Shown one piece after another: positions 14,735 through 22,821 of a stretch of DNA of 64,000 nt; within the stretch, counting starts at the first letter, position 1; each line of letters opens with the position of its first letter. This DNA comes from Candidatus Symbiobacter mobilis CR (lineage in GTDB: Bacteria; Pseudomonadota; Gammaproteobacteria; Burkholderiales; Burkholderiaceae_C), in assembly GCF_000477435.1 (NCBI RefSeq), contig NC_022576.1, positions 1,116,001 through 1,180,000 of the forward strand, written 5' to 3'. The notes under the pieces are model-generated. The model made no database searches and was not told the origin of the DNA. It saw only the letters and a program-made list of their open reading frames with translations. The translations under genes were made by a program, and so were the position numbers.

Positions 14735-14756
14735 GCGGACAAGAACACTTGTCCGC
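14735..14756 (-). promoter_or_regulatory. Strong hairpin just upstream of secE
   Basis: A perfect 9-bp stem GCGGACAAG/CTTGTCCGC with a TGTT loop on the minus strand, 20 bases before the secE TTG. A run of six U follows seven bases after the stem. The gap before the U-run makes it a poor intrinsic terminator. It could still act as an attenuator between tRNA-Trp and secE, or as a 3' boundary for tRNA processing, or it could affect secE initiation. Confidence 0.5.
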
Positions 14757-14887
14757 TCTACAGCATACAAAAACGAAAACCAGAATGACGAAAGCCAGAA
14801 CACCAACGAGACAGCATCTGACACACCAGCCTCATTGCGCTGTGGCAACCCCAGCCACCTTTGAGAATAATTGTGGAACGGCCTATG

Positions 14888-14963
14888 TGGCAGGGGCAGT
14901 AGGAATCGAACCTACAACCTTCGGTTTTGGAGACCGACGCTCTGCCAATTGAGCTATACCCCT
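14888..14963 (-). tRNA. tRNA-Trp (CCA)
   Basis: 76 nt with encoded CCA end. Acceptor strand AGGGGTA pairs with TGCCCCT. The anticodon loop reads CTCCAAA, giving anticodon CCA. The T-arm contains GGTTCGATTCC. It sits between tuf and secE, probably on the same transcript, because no clear terminator follows tuf. Confidence 0.97.
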
Positions 14964-15070
14964 ACGGCCTGACCACATGCCATGTACCAGCCTCGCATCC
15001 TTTACATCGGAAGCAAGGCCGGTAACGCCTTTGGATACTGTGCAAAGAACGATCAATCAACAATGATCAA

Positions 15071-16261
15071 TCAAGCAATAATCTTCGTTACCACCCCAGC
15101 ACCCACGGTCTTGCCCCCTTCACGAATGGCAAACCGCAACCCCTCTTCCATCGCAATCGGCGCAATCAACTTCACCGTGATCGTCACGTTGTCCCCAGGC
15201 ATCACCATCTCCTTGCCTTCCGGCAATTCAATCGCGCCCGTCACGTCCGTCGTCCGGAAGTAAAACTGCGGACGGTAGTTGCTGAAAAACGGCGTGTGCC
15301 GCCCGCCTTCGTCCTTCGACAGCACGTACACCTCTCCCACAAAATGCGTATGGGGCTTGATGCTCCCGGGCTTGCACAGCACCTGTCCGCGCTGCACATC
15401 TTCCCGCTTCGTCCCACGCAATAGCACGCCCACGTTGTCCCCAGCCTGCCCCTGGTCGAGCAGCTTGCGGAACATTTCCACCCCGGTGCATGTCGTCTTC
15501 TGCGTGTCGTGAATCCCCACGATCTCGATTTCTTCCCCCACCTTGATGATCCCGCGCTCCACGCGACCCGTCACCACCGTTCCACGTCCGGAAATCGAAA
15601 ACACATCTTCCACCGGCATCAGGAACGTCCCATCTATCGCACGCTCCGGCGTCGGGATGTAGCTGTCGAGAGCCTCGGCCAGCTTCATGATCGACCCTTC
15701 ACCCAGCTCGCTCTTGTCTCCTTCCATCGCCATCTTCGCCGAACCATGGATGATCGGCGTCTTGTCGCCAGGAAAGTCGTATTTGTCCAGCAGTTCCCGC
15801 AACTCCATCTCGACCAGTTCGAGCAACTCGGGATCGTCGACCATGTCGCACTTGTTCAGGTACACCACGATGTACGGCACACCCACCTGACGCGCCAACA
15901 AAATGTGCTCGCGTGTCTGCGGCATCGGGCCGTCTGCTGCGGAACACACCAGAATCGCTCCGTCCATCTGCGCAGCACCCGTGATCATGTTCTTCACGTA
16001 GTCCGCGTGCCCGGGGCAATCCACGTGCGCGTAGTGCCGTCCAGCCGTCTCGTATTCCACGTGCGCCGTGTTGATCGTGATCCCCCGCGCCTTTTCTTCT
16101 GGCGCAGCATCGATCTGGTCGTATGCCTTCGCCAAACCACCGTACTTCGCCGCCAGCACAGACGTGATCGCCGCCGTCAGCGTCGTCTTTCCGTGATCCA
16201 CGTGTCCGATCGTTCCCACATTCACGTGGGGCTTGGTGCGTGCAAATTTTTCCTTGGCCAT
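15071..16261 (-). CDS. tuf: Elongation factor Tu
   Basis: 396 residues from the ATG at 16261 ([20 protein letters not shown]). The GTPase motifs are intact: P-loop [10 protein letters not shown], switch region [24 protein letters not shown] and NKCDMVDD. The C-terminal domain ends [13 protein letters not shown]-Tu delivers aminoacyl-tRNA to the ribosome. It is encoded directly after tRNA-Tyr, tRNA-Gly and tRNA-Thr, which reproduces the proteobacterial tufB transcription unit. Betaproteobacteria usually carry a second tuf next to fusA, outside this window. Codon use is highly biased, as expected for a very abundant protein. Confidence 0.99.
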   Translation of the reverse strand: MAKEKFARTKPHVNVGTIGHVDHGKTTLTAAITSVLAAKYGGLAKAYDQIDAAPEEKARGITINTAHVEYETAGRHYAHVDCPGHADYVKNMITGAAQMDGAILVCSAADGPMPQTREHILLARQVGVPYIVVYLNKCDMVDDPELLELVEMELRELLDKYDFPGDKTPIIHGSAKMAMEGDKSELGEGSIMKLAEALDSYIPTPERAIDGTFLMPVEDVFSISGRGTVVTGRVERGIIKVGEEIEIVGIHDTQKTTCTGVEMFRKLLDQGQAGDNVGVLLRGTKREDVQRGQVLCKPGSIKPHTHFVGEVYVLSKDEGGRHTPFFSNYRPQFYFRTTDVTGAIELPEGKEMVMPGDNVTITVKLIAPIAMEEGLRFAIREGGKTVGAGVVTKIIA

Positions 16262-16340
16262 TGTGCGACTCCGAAAACAAAGAAACGATCCAATCCTTCC
16301 CCACGCAACGCCCCGCCAACAACCAGGCACAGACCGCGAA

Positions 16341-16415
16341 TGGTGCCCATTCCGGGAATCGGACCCGGGACCTCTCCCTTACCAAGGGAGTGCTCTGCCA
16401 CTGAGCCAAATGGGC
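16341..16415 (-). tRNA. tRNA-Thr (GGT)
   Basis: 75 nt with CCA encoded. The acceptor GCCCATT pairs with AATGGGC. The anticodon loop between CTCCC and GGGAG contains GGT. The T-arm reads GGTCCGATTCC. It lies about 80 bp upstream of tuf in the same direction. Confidence 0.96.
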
Positions 16416-16443
16416 CTGAATAAGCGCACGTCGTCTGTGAAAC

Positions 16444-16517
16444 TGGAGCGGGAGACGGGAATCGAACCCGCGTCATTAGCTTGGAAGGCTAGGGTTCTGC
16501 CATTGAACTACTCCCGC
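16444..16517 (-). tRNA. tRNA-Gly (TCC)
   Basis: 74 nt with CCA encoded. The acceptor GCGGGAG pairs with CTCCCGC. The anticodon loop CTTCCAA gives TCC. The T-arm reads GGTTCGATTCC. It is the middle tRNA of the Tyr-Gly-Thr-tuf transcript. Confidence 0.96.
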
Positions 16518-16640
16518 CTGGAGGCCAATATCGAATCCAGCATGGAACCAAATACCGATCCCGATTTCGGACCCAATATCGAACTCGATTTCTAGCGGCA
16601 TGCACGATGCCTACACACCGCACACTTCCAGAACGTTCCG

Positions 16641-16726
16641 TGGTGGAGAGGGATGGATTCGAACCATCGTACTCGCAAGAGGGCAGATTTACAGTCTGCT
16701 GCCATTAACCACTCGGCCACCTCTCC
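16641..16726 (-). tRNA. tRNA-Tyr (GTA)
   Basis: 86 nt class II tRNA with a long variable arm and encoded CCA. The acceptor GGAGAGG pairs with CCTCTCC. The anticodon arm CAGACTGTAAATCTG contains GTA. It is the first gene of the tRNA-tuf transcript. Confidence 0.96.
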
Positions 16727-16740
16727 ACTGCGAACCGAAG

Positions 16741-16746
16741 ATTATG
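16741..16746 (-). promoter_or_regulatory. Candidate -10 box for the tRNA-tuf transcript
   Basis: CATAAT on the minus strand, 14 bp before the 5' end of tRNA-Tyr, at a sensible distance for a short pre-tRNA leader. I cannot find a good -35 at 16-18 bp, so the call is weak. Confidence 0.3.
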
Positions 16747-16828
16747 CCACTGCCCACACAGTGCTTTTGGCACGCGGCACGATAGACACACTCTCGACGC
16801 ATGTAGTACTCCCCATCCTAGGGGAATG

Positions 16829-17560
16829 CTATGAAGATGGAGGAGGGACTGGCGTCACAGCATCCTGGTTGTGCTGCAAACGCCAATCCCGAGCCTGAGA
16901 AAAATGTCCGCATCCAAGAAAAGGAATAGGTGGACGATGGGCCGACAGCGGAGAGGGATGGTTCGCACAAAGCACCAGATGCCGCGAAGCATCGATCAGC
17001 GGGCGCTTCCCTTGGGCGTGGCTGCCCCACAACATGAACACGACTGCGCTGGCCTGCTGCGATACCTCGCGAATGACAGCATCCGTCAAAGCCTCCCACC
17101 CTTTGCCCGAGTGACTGGCCGGTGCGCCTTCCTCGACGGTCAGACAGGTGTTGAGCAGCAAGACCCCATGCCTGGCCCATCGCAACAAACTTCCCCCCGG
17201 ATTCGGAAATGCAGGGACAGGCTCTCCCAGATCGCGCTGCAACTCCTGAAAGATGTTTCGCAAGGAAGGCGGAATCGGTACCCCCGGGGGGACGGAAAAC
17301 GCCAATCCTTCCGCCTGCCCGCGCCCATGGTAAGGATCTTGCCCAAGAATGACGACACGCACCCTCGACAGGGGGGTCAGCTCCAGCGCACGCAGCGGTT
17401 GCGGTGGAAAGATCGTCGCGCCACGTTCCAGACGCTCCCGCAAAAAGGCCAGCAACCGCTGCCCTGTCGTCGAAGCAAAAAATCCATCAACCAGTTCCCG
17501 CCAGTCTGGCGCAACAGGCCAGTCCTGTGGCTGGACAGACAGGAGCTGGCTCGCGTTCAT
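16829..17560 (-). CDS. ung: Uracil-DNA glycosylase, family 1
   Basis: 243 residues from the ATG at 17560, which overlaps the trpC stop as ATGA. The water-activating motif GQDPYHGRGQAEGLAFSVP holds the catalytic Asp at about residue 75. The DNA-intercalating loop HPSPLSAHR and LLNTCLTVEEG are present. The enzyme removes uracil from DNA to start base excision repair. The trpD-trpC-ung order is common in Burkholderiales, so the overlap with trpC is lineage-typical. The C-terminal tail (VTPVPPPSS) looks unstructured. Confidence 0.96.
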   Translation of the reverse strand: MNASQLLSVQPQDWPVAPDWRELVDGFFASTTGQRLLAFLRERLERGATIFPPQPLRALELTPLSRVRVVILGQDPYHGRGQAEGLAFSVPPGVPIPPSLRNIFQELQRDLGEPVPAFPNPGGSLLRWARHGVLLLNTCLTVEEGAPASHSGKGWEALTDAVIREVSQQASAVVFMLWGSHAQGKRPLIDASRHLVLCANHPSPLSAHRPPIPFLGCGHFSQARDWRLQHNQDAVTPVPPPSS

Positions 17561-18345
17561 CCGAACAACTCCGCCAAAGCAAGGCCTGGATCGCTCGCCG
17601 TCATGCATGCACTGCCCACCAGAAAGGCGTGAATCCCTGCATCTTGCATCCGCACGACATCCTGATGCGTCCGCAGACCGCTTTCGCATACGACAGTGCG
17701 ATCGGCAGGAACCTGCGTGCGCAAGGAAAGCACCGTCCCCAGCGAGATGTCCATCGTCTTGAGGTTGCGGTTGTTGATGCCGACGAGCGGCGTGCGCAAG
17801 CGCAGTGCCCGTTCCAGTTCCACTGCGTCGTGGGCCTCGACCAGAACGGCCATCCCCAGCGCATGAGCCAGGGTTTCGTATTCCAGCAAGGCACCGTCGT
17901 CCAGACAAGCGACGATCAGCAAGATCGCATCGGCGCCCATTGCCCGGGCTTCGTACACCTGGTACGCATCGACGATGAAATCCTTGCGCAGCACGGGCAC
18001 GCCGCACACCGAGCGCGCCGATTCCAGATCCTGCGGCTTACCTTGAAAAAAAGGCTGGTCCGTCAGCACCGACAGGCACGCAGCACCATGGCTGGCGTAG
18101 CGCTGTGCGATCCACGCCGGATCGAAGTCCTCGCGCAGTACCCCCCGGGAAGGGCTGGCTTTCTTGATTTCCGCAATGAACGCCGCATTCCCGGCTCGCG
18201 CCCGGCTACACACCGCGTCGGCAAAACCCCGAAGCTGTCCCTTCGCTTCGGCCCGTTCGCGCACGATGTGCAAGGGCACTTGCGCAGCGCAACGCTCCAC
18301 CTCTGCGTGCTTGGCGGTGAGGATTCGCGCAAGGATGTCCGACAT
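17557..18345 (-). CDS. trpC: Indole-3-glycerol phosphate synthase
   Basis: 262 residues from the ATG at 18345 (MSDILARILTAKHAEVERC); the frame stays open upstream but only over trpD. TIM-barrel landmarks: FIAEIKKASPSRG (phosphate and catalytic lysine), PVLRKDFIVDAYQVYEARA, LVEAHDAVELERAL, GINNRNLKTM and the C-terminal CESGLRTHQDV. It closes the indole ring of tryptophan biosynthesis, acting after TrpD and TrpF. It starts four bases after the trpD stop and overlaps ung, giving a tight trpD-trpC-ung run. Confidence 0.97.
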   Translation of the reverse strand: MSDILARILTAKHAEVERCAAQVPLHIVRERAEAKGQLRGFADAVCSRARAGNAAFIAEIKKASPSRGVLREDFDPAWIAQRYASHGAACLSVLTDQPFFQGKPQDLESARSVCGVPVLRKDFIVDAYQVYEARAMGADAILLIVACLDDGALLEYETLAHALGMAVLVEAHDAVELERALRLRTPLVGINNRNLKTMDISLGTVLSLRTQVPADRTVVCESGLRTHQDVVRMQDAGIHAFLVGSACMTASDPGLALAELFG

Positions 18346-18349
18346 CGCA

Positions 18350-19459
18350 CTACTCCTGCTTCGGATCCTGCGTGGGATCCTGCTTCGGCGCCAGCGACTG
18401 CACATAAGAAACCAATTGACCCAGCTTGGCTTTGGCCGAGCCGGATGCAATCGCCTCACGGGCACGACGCACGCCGTCCGCCATCGTGGGAACGACATTG
18501 GCAGCGTACAACGCCAACCCGGCGTTGAGGACGACGACCTCCCGTGCAGGGCTGGCAACGTTGTCGAGCACCCCTTGCAGCATCACCCGAGACTGCTGCG
18601 GTGAATCCACCCGCAACGCACGGCTGCTGCACATGTGCATCCCAAAGTCTTCGGGATGGATTTGGTATTCAGTAACCACGCCGTTTTTGTATTCGCCGAC
18701 GAGGGTGGCAGCGCCTAACGATGCCTCGTCCATGCCATCAAGCCCATGCACCACGACTGCGTGCGCTACCCCTAGCCGTTCCAGCACCCGCACCTGGATA
18801 CCAACGAGATCCGGGTGAAACACCCCCATGAGGATGTTGGGCGCCCCGGCCGGATTGGTCAGTGGCCCCAGCAGATTGAAAAGAGACTTGACCCCCAGTT
18901 CCCGCCGCACCGCAGCGACATACTTCATCGCGGGGTGGTGGTTCGGCGCAAACATGAAGCCAATGCCCACGTGTTCGATACACGAGGCGATGGCCTCCGG
19001 GGGCAAATGAATATCGATCCCGAGTGCCTCCAGCACATCGGCGCTGCCACTTTTGCTGCTGACACCGCGGCCACCATGCTTGCTGACCTTGGCCCCCGCC
19101 GCCGCCGCGACGAACGCCGAACAGGTCGAAATGTTGAACGTGCCCGCACCGTCCCCGCCTGTACCCACGATGTCGACCAGCTCGGTGCTGTCGGCAACGT
19201 CGACCTTGGTCGCGCATTCGCGCATGACCTGCGCCGCAGCAGAGATCTCGCCGATGGTTTCCTTCTTGACGCGCAACGCAGCAATGAACGCCGCCAGCAT
19301 CACCGGAGACCATTCGCCATGCATGATCTGGCGCATGATCCCCAGCATCTCGTCGTAAAAAATTTCCCGGTGTTCGATCACCCGCGCCAATGCTTCCTGC
19401 GGGGTAAGCCGAGCATCGTTCTGCATGGCTTCCGTGCTTATGGTGGTCGGAGTCGTCAT
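18350..19459 (-). CDS. trpD: Anthranilate phosphoribosyltransferase
   Basis: 369 residues from the ATG at 19459; a second ATG at 19426 ([15 protein letters not shown]) fits the family start at least as well. Motifs: [14 protein letters not shown] (PRPP-binding), [48 protein letters not shown] and [11 protein letters not shown]. It transfers phosphoribose to anthranilate. The C-terminus carries an extra Lys/Pro/Asp/Gln repeat ([12 protein letters not shown]) encoded by a short DNA repeat. The trpE and trpG genes that usually precede it are replaced by rho, whose stop is only 8 bp upstream. Confidence 0.96.
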   Translation of the reverse strand: MTTPTTISTEAMQNDARLTPQEALARVIEHREIFYDEMLGIMRQIMHGEWSPVMLAAFIAALRVKKETIGEISAAAQVMRECATKVDVADSTELVDIVGTGGDGAGTFNISTCSAFVAAAAGAKVSKHGGRGVSSKSGSADVLEALGIDIHLPPEAIASCIEHVGIGFMFAPNHHPAMKYVAAVRRELGVKSLFNLLGPLTNPAGAPNILMGVFHPDLVGIQVRVLERLGVAHAVVVHGLDGMDEASLGAATLVGEYKNGVVTEYQIHPEDFGMHMCSSRALRVDSPQQSRVMLQGVLDNVASPAREVVVLNAGLALYAANVVPTMADGVRRAREAIASGSAKAKLGQLVSYVQSLAPKQDPTQDPKQE

Positions 19460-19467
19460 GGTGCGCC

Positions 19468-20730
19468 TCAGCTTCCCCTACGCATCAAATCGAAAAAATC
19501 GCTATTGGTCTTGGTGGCACGCATTTGCTTGAGCACCATTTCCATCGCTTCGATCTCGTCCATGTTGTAAAGGAACTGGCGCAGGATGCGCGTTTTTTGC
19601 AGGATGTCTGCTGGCAGCAGCAATTCCTCGCGCCGGGTTCCGCTGCGATTGAGCTGGATCGACGGGAATACCCTTTTTTCGTACAAGCGCCGGTCAAGGT
19701 GGATTTCGGAATTGCCCGTTCCCTTGAATTCTTCGAAGATGACCTCGTCCATGCGGCTGCCGGTATCAATGAGCGCCGTGGCGATGATGGTCAACGACCC
19801 CCCTTCTTCCACGTTACGCGCCGCGCCCAAAAACCGCTTGGGACGTTGTAGTGCGTTGGCATCGACCCCGCCGGTGAGTACCTTGCCACTGGAGGGAACG
19901 ACGTTGTTGTACGCACGGGCCAGGCGGGTAATCGAATCCAGCAAGATGACGACGTCTTTCTTGAGTTCGACAAGCCGCTTGGCCCGTTCGATCACCATCT
20001 CGGCCACGTGTACATGCCGCGCAGCGGGTTCGTCAAAGGTCGATGCAATCACCTCTCCTTTGACGGTGCGCTGCATTTCGGTCACTTCCTCAGGGCGCTC
20101 GTCCACAAGCAACACCATCATGTGGATATGCGGGTAGTTGGCTGCGATCGAATGGGCAACGTGCTGCATCATCACCGTCTTGCCACTTTTGGGCGGAGCC
20201 ACCAACAAGGCGCGCTGCCCCTTTCCGATGGGGGCGATGATGTCGATGATGCGGCCCGTGATGTTTTCTTCCCCCTTGATGTCACGCTCCAGACGCATTT
20301 GCTCTTTGGGAAAGAGCGGGGTCAGGTTTTCAAACATCACCTTGTGTTTGTTTTCCTCGGGGCCGCCTCCGTTAACCTTGTCGAGCCGGTTCAGAGCAAA
20401 GTAGCGTTCCCCATCCTTGGGCGTGCGTACTTCCCCTTCGATCATGTCCCCCGTGTGCAGGTTGAATCGCCGAACCTGGCTGGGGCTGATGTAAATGTCA
20501 TCCGTACTCGCGGTATAGCTCGTATCGGGGCTGCGCAGAAACCCAAACCCATCCGGCAGCACTTCGAGTACGCCGTCGGCAAGGATTTGCTCCCCCGCAC
20601 GGGCACGTTTTTTGATGATGGCAAACATCAGCTCCTGTTTGCGCATCCGTCCTGTGTTCTCGATCTCCAGGTCTTCGGCCTGTTTGAGTACTTCGGACAC
20701 GTGCAGTGCCTTGAGTTCATTAATGTGCAT
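19468..20730 (-). CDS. rho: Transcription termination factor Rho
   Basis: 420 residues from the ATG at 20730 ([17 protein letters not shown]). The RNA-binding N-terminal domain includes [20 protein letters not shown]. The ATPase domain has [12 protein letters not shown] (Walker A), [29 protein letters not shown] (Walker B) and [20 protein letters not shown]. Rho is the hexameric RNA helicase that ends transcription at rut sites. It normally follows trxA in betaproteobacteria. Here trxA is upstream in the same direction but separated by about 850 bp. Rho ends 8 bp before trpD, so trpDC-ung may be read from the rho promoter. Confidence 0.98.
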   Translation of the reverse strand: MHINELKALHVSEVLKQAEDLEIENTGRMRKQELMFAIIKKRARAGEQILADGVLEVLPDGFGFLRSPDTSYTASTDDIYISPSQVRRFNLHTGDMIEGEVRTPKDGERYFALNRLDKVNGGGPEENKHKVMFENLTPLFPKEQMRLERDIKGEENITGRIIDIIAPIGKGQRALLVAPPKSGKTVMMQHVAHSIAANYPHIHMMVLLVDERPEEVTEMQRTVKGEVIASTFDEPAARHVHVAEMVIERAKRLVELKKDVVILLDSITRLARAYNNVVPSSGKVLTGGVDANALQRPKRFLGAARNVEEGGSLTIIATALIDTGSRMDEVIFEEFKGTGNSEIHLDRRLYEKRVFPSIQLNRSGTRREELLLPADILQKTRILRQFLYNMDEIEAMEMVLKQMRATKTNSDFFDLMRRGS

Positions 20731-20985
20731 GGATGAACCCTCGTTGGGGTGGGGAATACTGGAGAGAACACCTTCCGGAGAATGCGCTGCAGAGGATGCA
20801 GCCAACCTGGGGGGTGTGAAGAAAAGCAGCTCGTGGTAACCCCAAAAGGGCCACACGATCCACCGCTTTGGGGAACCGTCGCACCCACCGAGTTAGTACC
20901 GCAAGGTGCCGGAGGGATGGGAACAGCAATCGAAGCCGGTAATAGACAACACCGGGGAAAACGTAACCGCAGGACGAAACTGGTT

Positions 20986-21009
20986 AAAAAACCCGGTAAA
21001 AAACCCGGG
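20986..21009 (-). terminator. Terminator-like hairpin upstream of rho
   Basis: On the minus strand, stem CCCGG/CCGGG with an 8-nt loop is followed directly by six U. It lies 256 bp before the rho ATG and about 570 bp after trxA. It could end trxA transcripts or act as an attenuator in the rho leader; Rho is commonly autoregulated. The stem is short (5 GC pairs), so termination may be partial. Confidence 0.45.
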
Positions 21010-21369
21010 CAACAAACCAATACACCATGCGGTACACCAAGCCTGCATTGTCAATGTCGCCGACGAACTTGCAGAAAGCAAAATCTTCGGTGCGAAGAAA
21101 GCGGCGCGAAAAAAAACCGGGGGAAGGATGGGGAGCAAAGGTAGGGCAATGCAACCCCAGCCCGAACCACCCCTCACCATCCCAATTACCGCGAGGCATT
21201 ATGACAGTAAGGCTGCAATGCCATGCCGACTTGCCGAATAGGGCGGGCTGCCGAATAGGGAGCGCTATAGGACACGCCAGTTCGTCTGCGCCTATTTTTC
21301 CAACCCACAGGCAATATGCCTACCATGCTGCCCAAACAGTCAAAGCAAACAGACAAAACAATATGCGTA

Positions 21370-21470
21370 GGACATGCGCAAAACGGTCCCAGCCAAGCAT
21401 GCCAACGCAGACTAGGCCAAGCAACGGCAAGTGGATATCACGACGTTGGGGCGGTTTTGCGTACATCCCA
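21370..21470 (+). repeat. 100 bp MITE-like repeat, copy A
   Basis: Starts GGACATGCGCAAAACGGTCCC and ends GGTTTTGCGTACATCCC. The ends form an imperfect inverted repeat around TACGCAAAA. The inner right half (GGATATCACGACGTTGGGGC) matches copy B at 49568-49672. It has no coding capacity and lies just downstream of trxA. Orientation is arbitrary. Confidence 0.6.
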
Positions 21471-21579
21471 AGGTGGTCACCGCGACTTCCGTTGCTCCCA
21501 CCAATGCAGCAAACGCTGGGCATCAGGATGCCGCACCAAACCCATCAGCCCGTCCCAACAAGCTCATGGACTTTTCGGT

Positions 21580-21912
21580 TCAGGACAAATGGGGTTCGAC
21601 GAAAGCAAGGAGCTGGGCTTTGCTCATGGCTCCCGTGCGGGAAGCAACGAGCTGGCCGCCACGAAACACCATCAGCGCAGGAATACCGCGAATCCCGTAC
21701 TGGGCCGACACCTTCTGGTTCCCATCCACATCGACCTTGGCCACCACCAACCGATCTTGCAATTCCGCAGCGACCTCGTCGAGCACAGGCCCCAGCATTT
21801 GGCAAGGGCCACACCACGGCGCCCAAAAATCGACCAGTACCGGGCTGGTTGCTTTCAGCACATCCTCTTCAAAGCTGGCATCGGTAACATGTTTGACAAA
21901 TTCATTCGACAT
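21580..21912 (-). CDS. trxA: Thioredoxin
   Basis: 110 residues from the ATG at 21912, with AAGGAA upstream as ribosome binding site. The active site WAPWCGPC places the redox cysteines at 34 and 37, and the cis-proline loop GIRGIPALMVFRGGQ is intact. It is a general disulfide reductase fed by thioredoxin reductase. A much longer upstream in-frame extension has no thioredoxin resemblance and is not real. Gene order trxA then rho is usual for betaproteobacteria, but the spacer is expanded here. Confidence 0.97.
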   Translation of the reverse strand: MSNEFVKHVTDASFEEDVLKATSPVLVDFWAPWCGPCQMLGPVLDEVAAELQDRLVVAKVDVDGNQKVSAQYGIRGIPALMVFRGGQLVASRTGAMSKAQLLAFVEPHLS

Positions 21913-22143
21913 CGTTGTATTCCTTGAGCAAATTGAAACAAAACCCAAATCCGGAACCCAGTATTCCGGTTCATGGCAAGGCACTGCGCTGACCCATGGC
22001 ACGGGGGAAAGATTGTCGCAGACCCCATGACACCCCACTGCAATGCACAAAATCGGCAGCCACCCCGTGCGCACAGTACGATGCCCTTTCCCGTTGTCTT
22101 TTTCCGATACCCTTTCCCACATCGACTTTTTTGGAGATATCTC

Positions 22144-22791
22144 ATGCGCCATGCACTCTACCTCTCCTACCTTGCCGCCGCAGTGCTGGCTTGCACGGCG
22201 GCCTCCGTCTGGGCTCAGACTGCGCCCACAGCCAAGGAAGCCCGTGCCGCAGCCAAAGCTCGCCTGGAAGCAGACAAGAAACTCTGTGCCGATGAGAGTG
22301 CATCCGCTGCGCGGATGCAATGCCGACGCGATGCACAGACCGAGTACGAGCGTGCTCTCGCCGCCATTACCGCAACCCCCGCCAAACCTGCTGCCTCCGC
22401 GCTGCAAACCACCACTAGCTATTGCATCGATTGCGGGCGCGTGATCAGCGTGACGGTCACAGACCAGCCCTCCGACCACAACACCGTGGGAATGATTGCC
22501 GGGGGCGTGGCTGGCGCTCTGCTCGGAAGGCAGGTTGGTTCCGGACGAGGCAAGGATCTGGCCACGATCGCCGGTGCCGCTGGCGGCGCCTACGCGGGCA
22601 AAAAGATTCAGGAAAACCTCAACACCACCAAAGTGTGGACAGTACGCGTAGAGTTTGGTGGCGCTGAACCAAGCAACTACGGGTTCTCGGAAGACCCCCA
22701 CCTCGTTGCAGGCGATGTCGTCCAGCGTTCGGGCAACACCATCGTTCGCTACGTGCCCCCCGCCGCAAAAACACCCCCTGCCAAGAATTGA
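22144..22791 (+). CDS. Exported glycine-zipper (17 kDa antigen-like) protein
   Basis: 215 residues from the ATG at 22144, preceded by GGAGATATCTC. A signal peptide (LSYLAAAVLACTAASVWAQ) ends near residue 25. No lipobox cysteine is placed for lipid attachment. The next segment is alanine- and charge-rich with possible coiled-coil character. A CIDCG motif and a glycine zipper follow (GMIAGGVAGALLGRQVGSGR, then GAAGGAYAGKKIQE), as in SlyB/Rickettsia 17 kDa-type outer membrane proteins. The C-terminal part (VWTVRVEF...VVQRSGNTIVRY) is typical of this group. The role is unknown, probably envelope integrity. It is divergent from trxA and convergent with cca. Confidence 0.8.
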   Translation: MRHALYLSYLAAAVLACTAASVWAQTAPTAKEARAAAKARLEADKKLCADESASAARMQCRRDAQTEYERALAAITATPAKPAASALQTTTSYCIDCGRVISVTVTDQPSDHNTVGMIAGGVAGALLGRQVGSGRGKDLATIAGAAGGAYAGKKIQENLNTTKVWTVRVEFGGAEPSNYGFSEDPHLVAGDVVQRSGNTIVRYVPPAAKTPPAKN

Positions 22792-22821
22792 CGGGCCGAC
22801 GACAAGGCGGCAAACACGCCC

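Larger units (their letters stand above)
20731..21579. other. 850 bp non-coding gap between trxA and rho
   Basis: No frame here resembles a protein family or has a good ribosome binding site. It holds a terminator-like hairpin at 20986-21009 and a 101 bp repeat copy at 21370-21470. The part near rho is likely its leader. An AT-richer stretch (20890-21120) with A-runs separates the two. The gap is much longer than the usual trxA-rho spacer. Confidence 0.6.

Noticed and set aside
16385..16400. GGGAGTGCTCT resembling half of a CIRCE operator (HrcA site)
   Set aside because: It is inside tRNA-Thr and has no partner half; no full CIRCE was found in the window.
20906..21887. Several 90-290 codon frames in and around the trxA-rho gap
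   Set aside because: All lack family features, conflict with each other or with trxA, and run through a non-coding repeat.
21913..22701. 263-codon extension upstream of trxA
   Set aside because: Runs antisense through the glycine-zipper gene; thioredoxin starts cleanly at 21912 with its own ribosome binding site.
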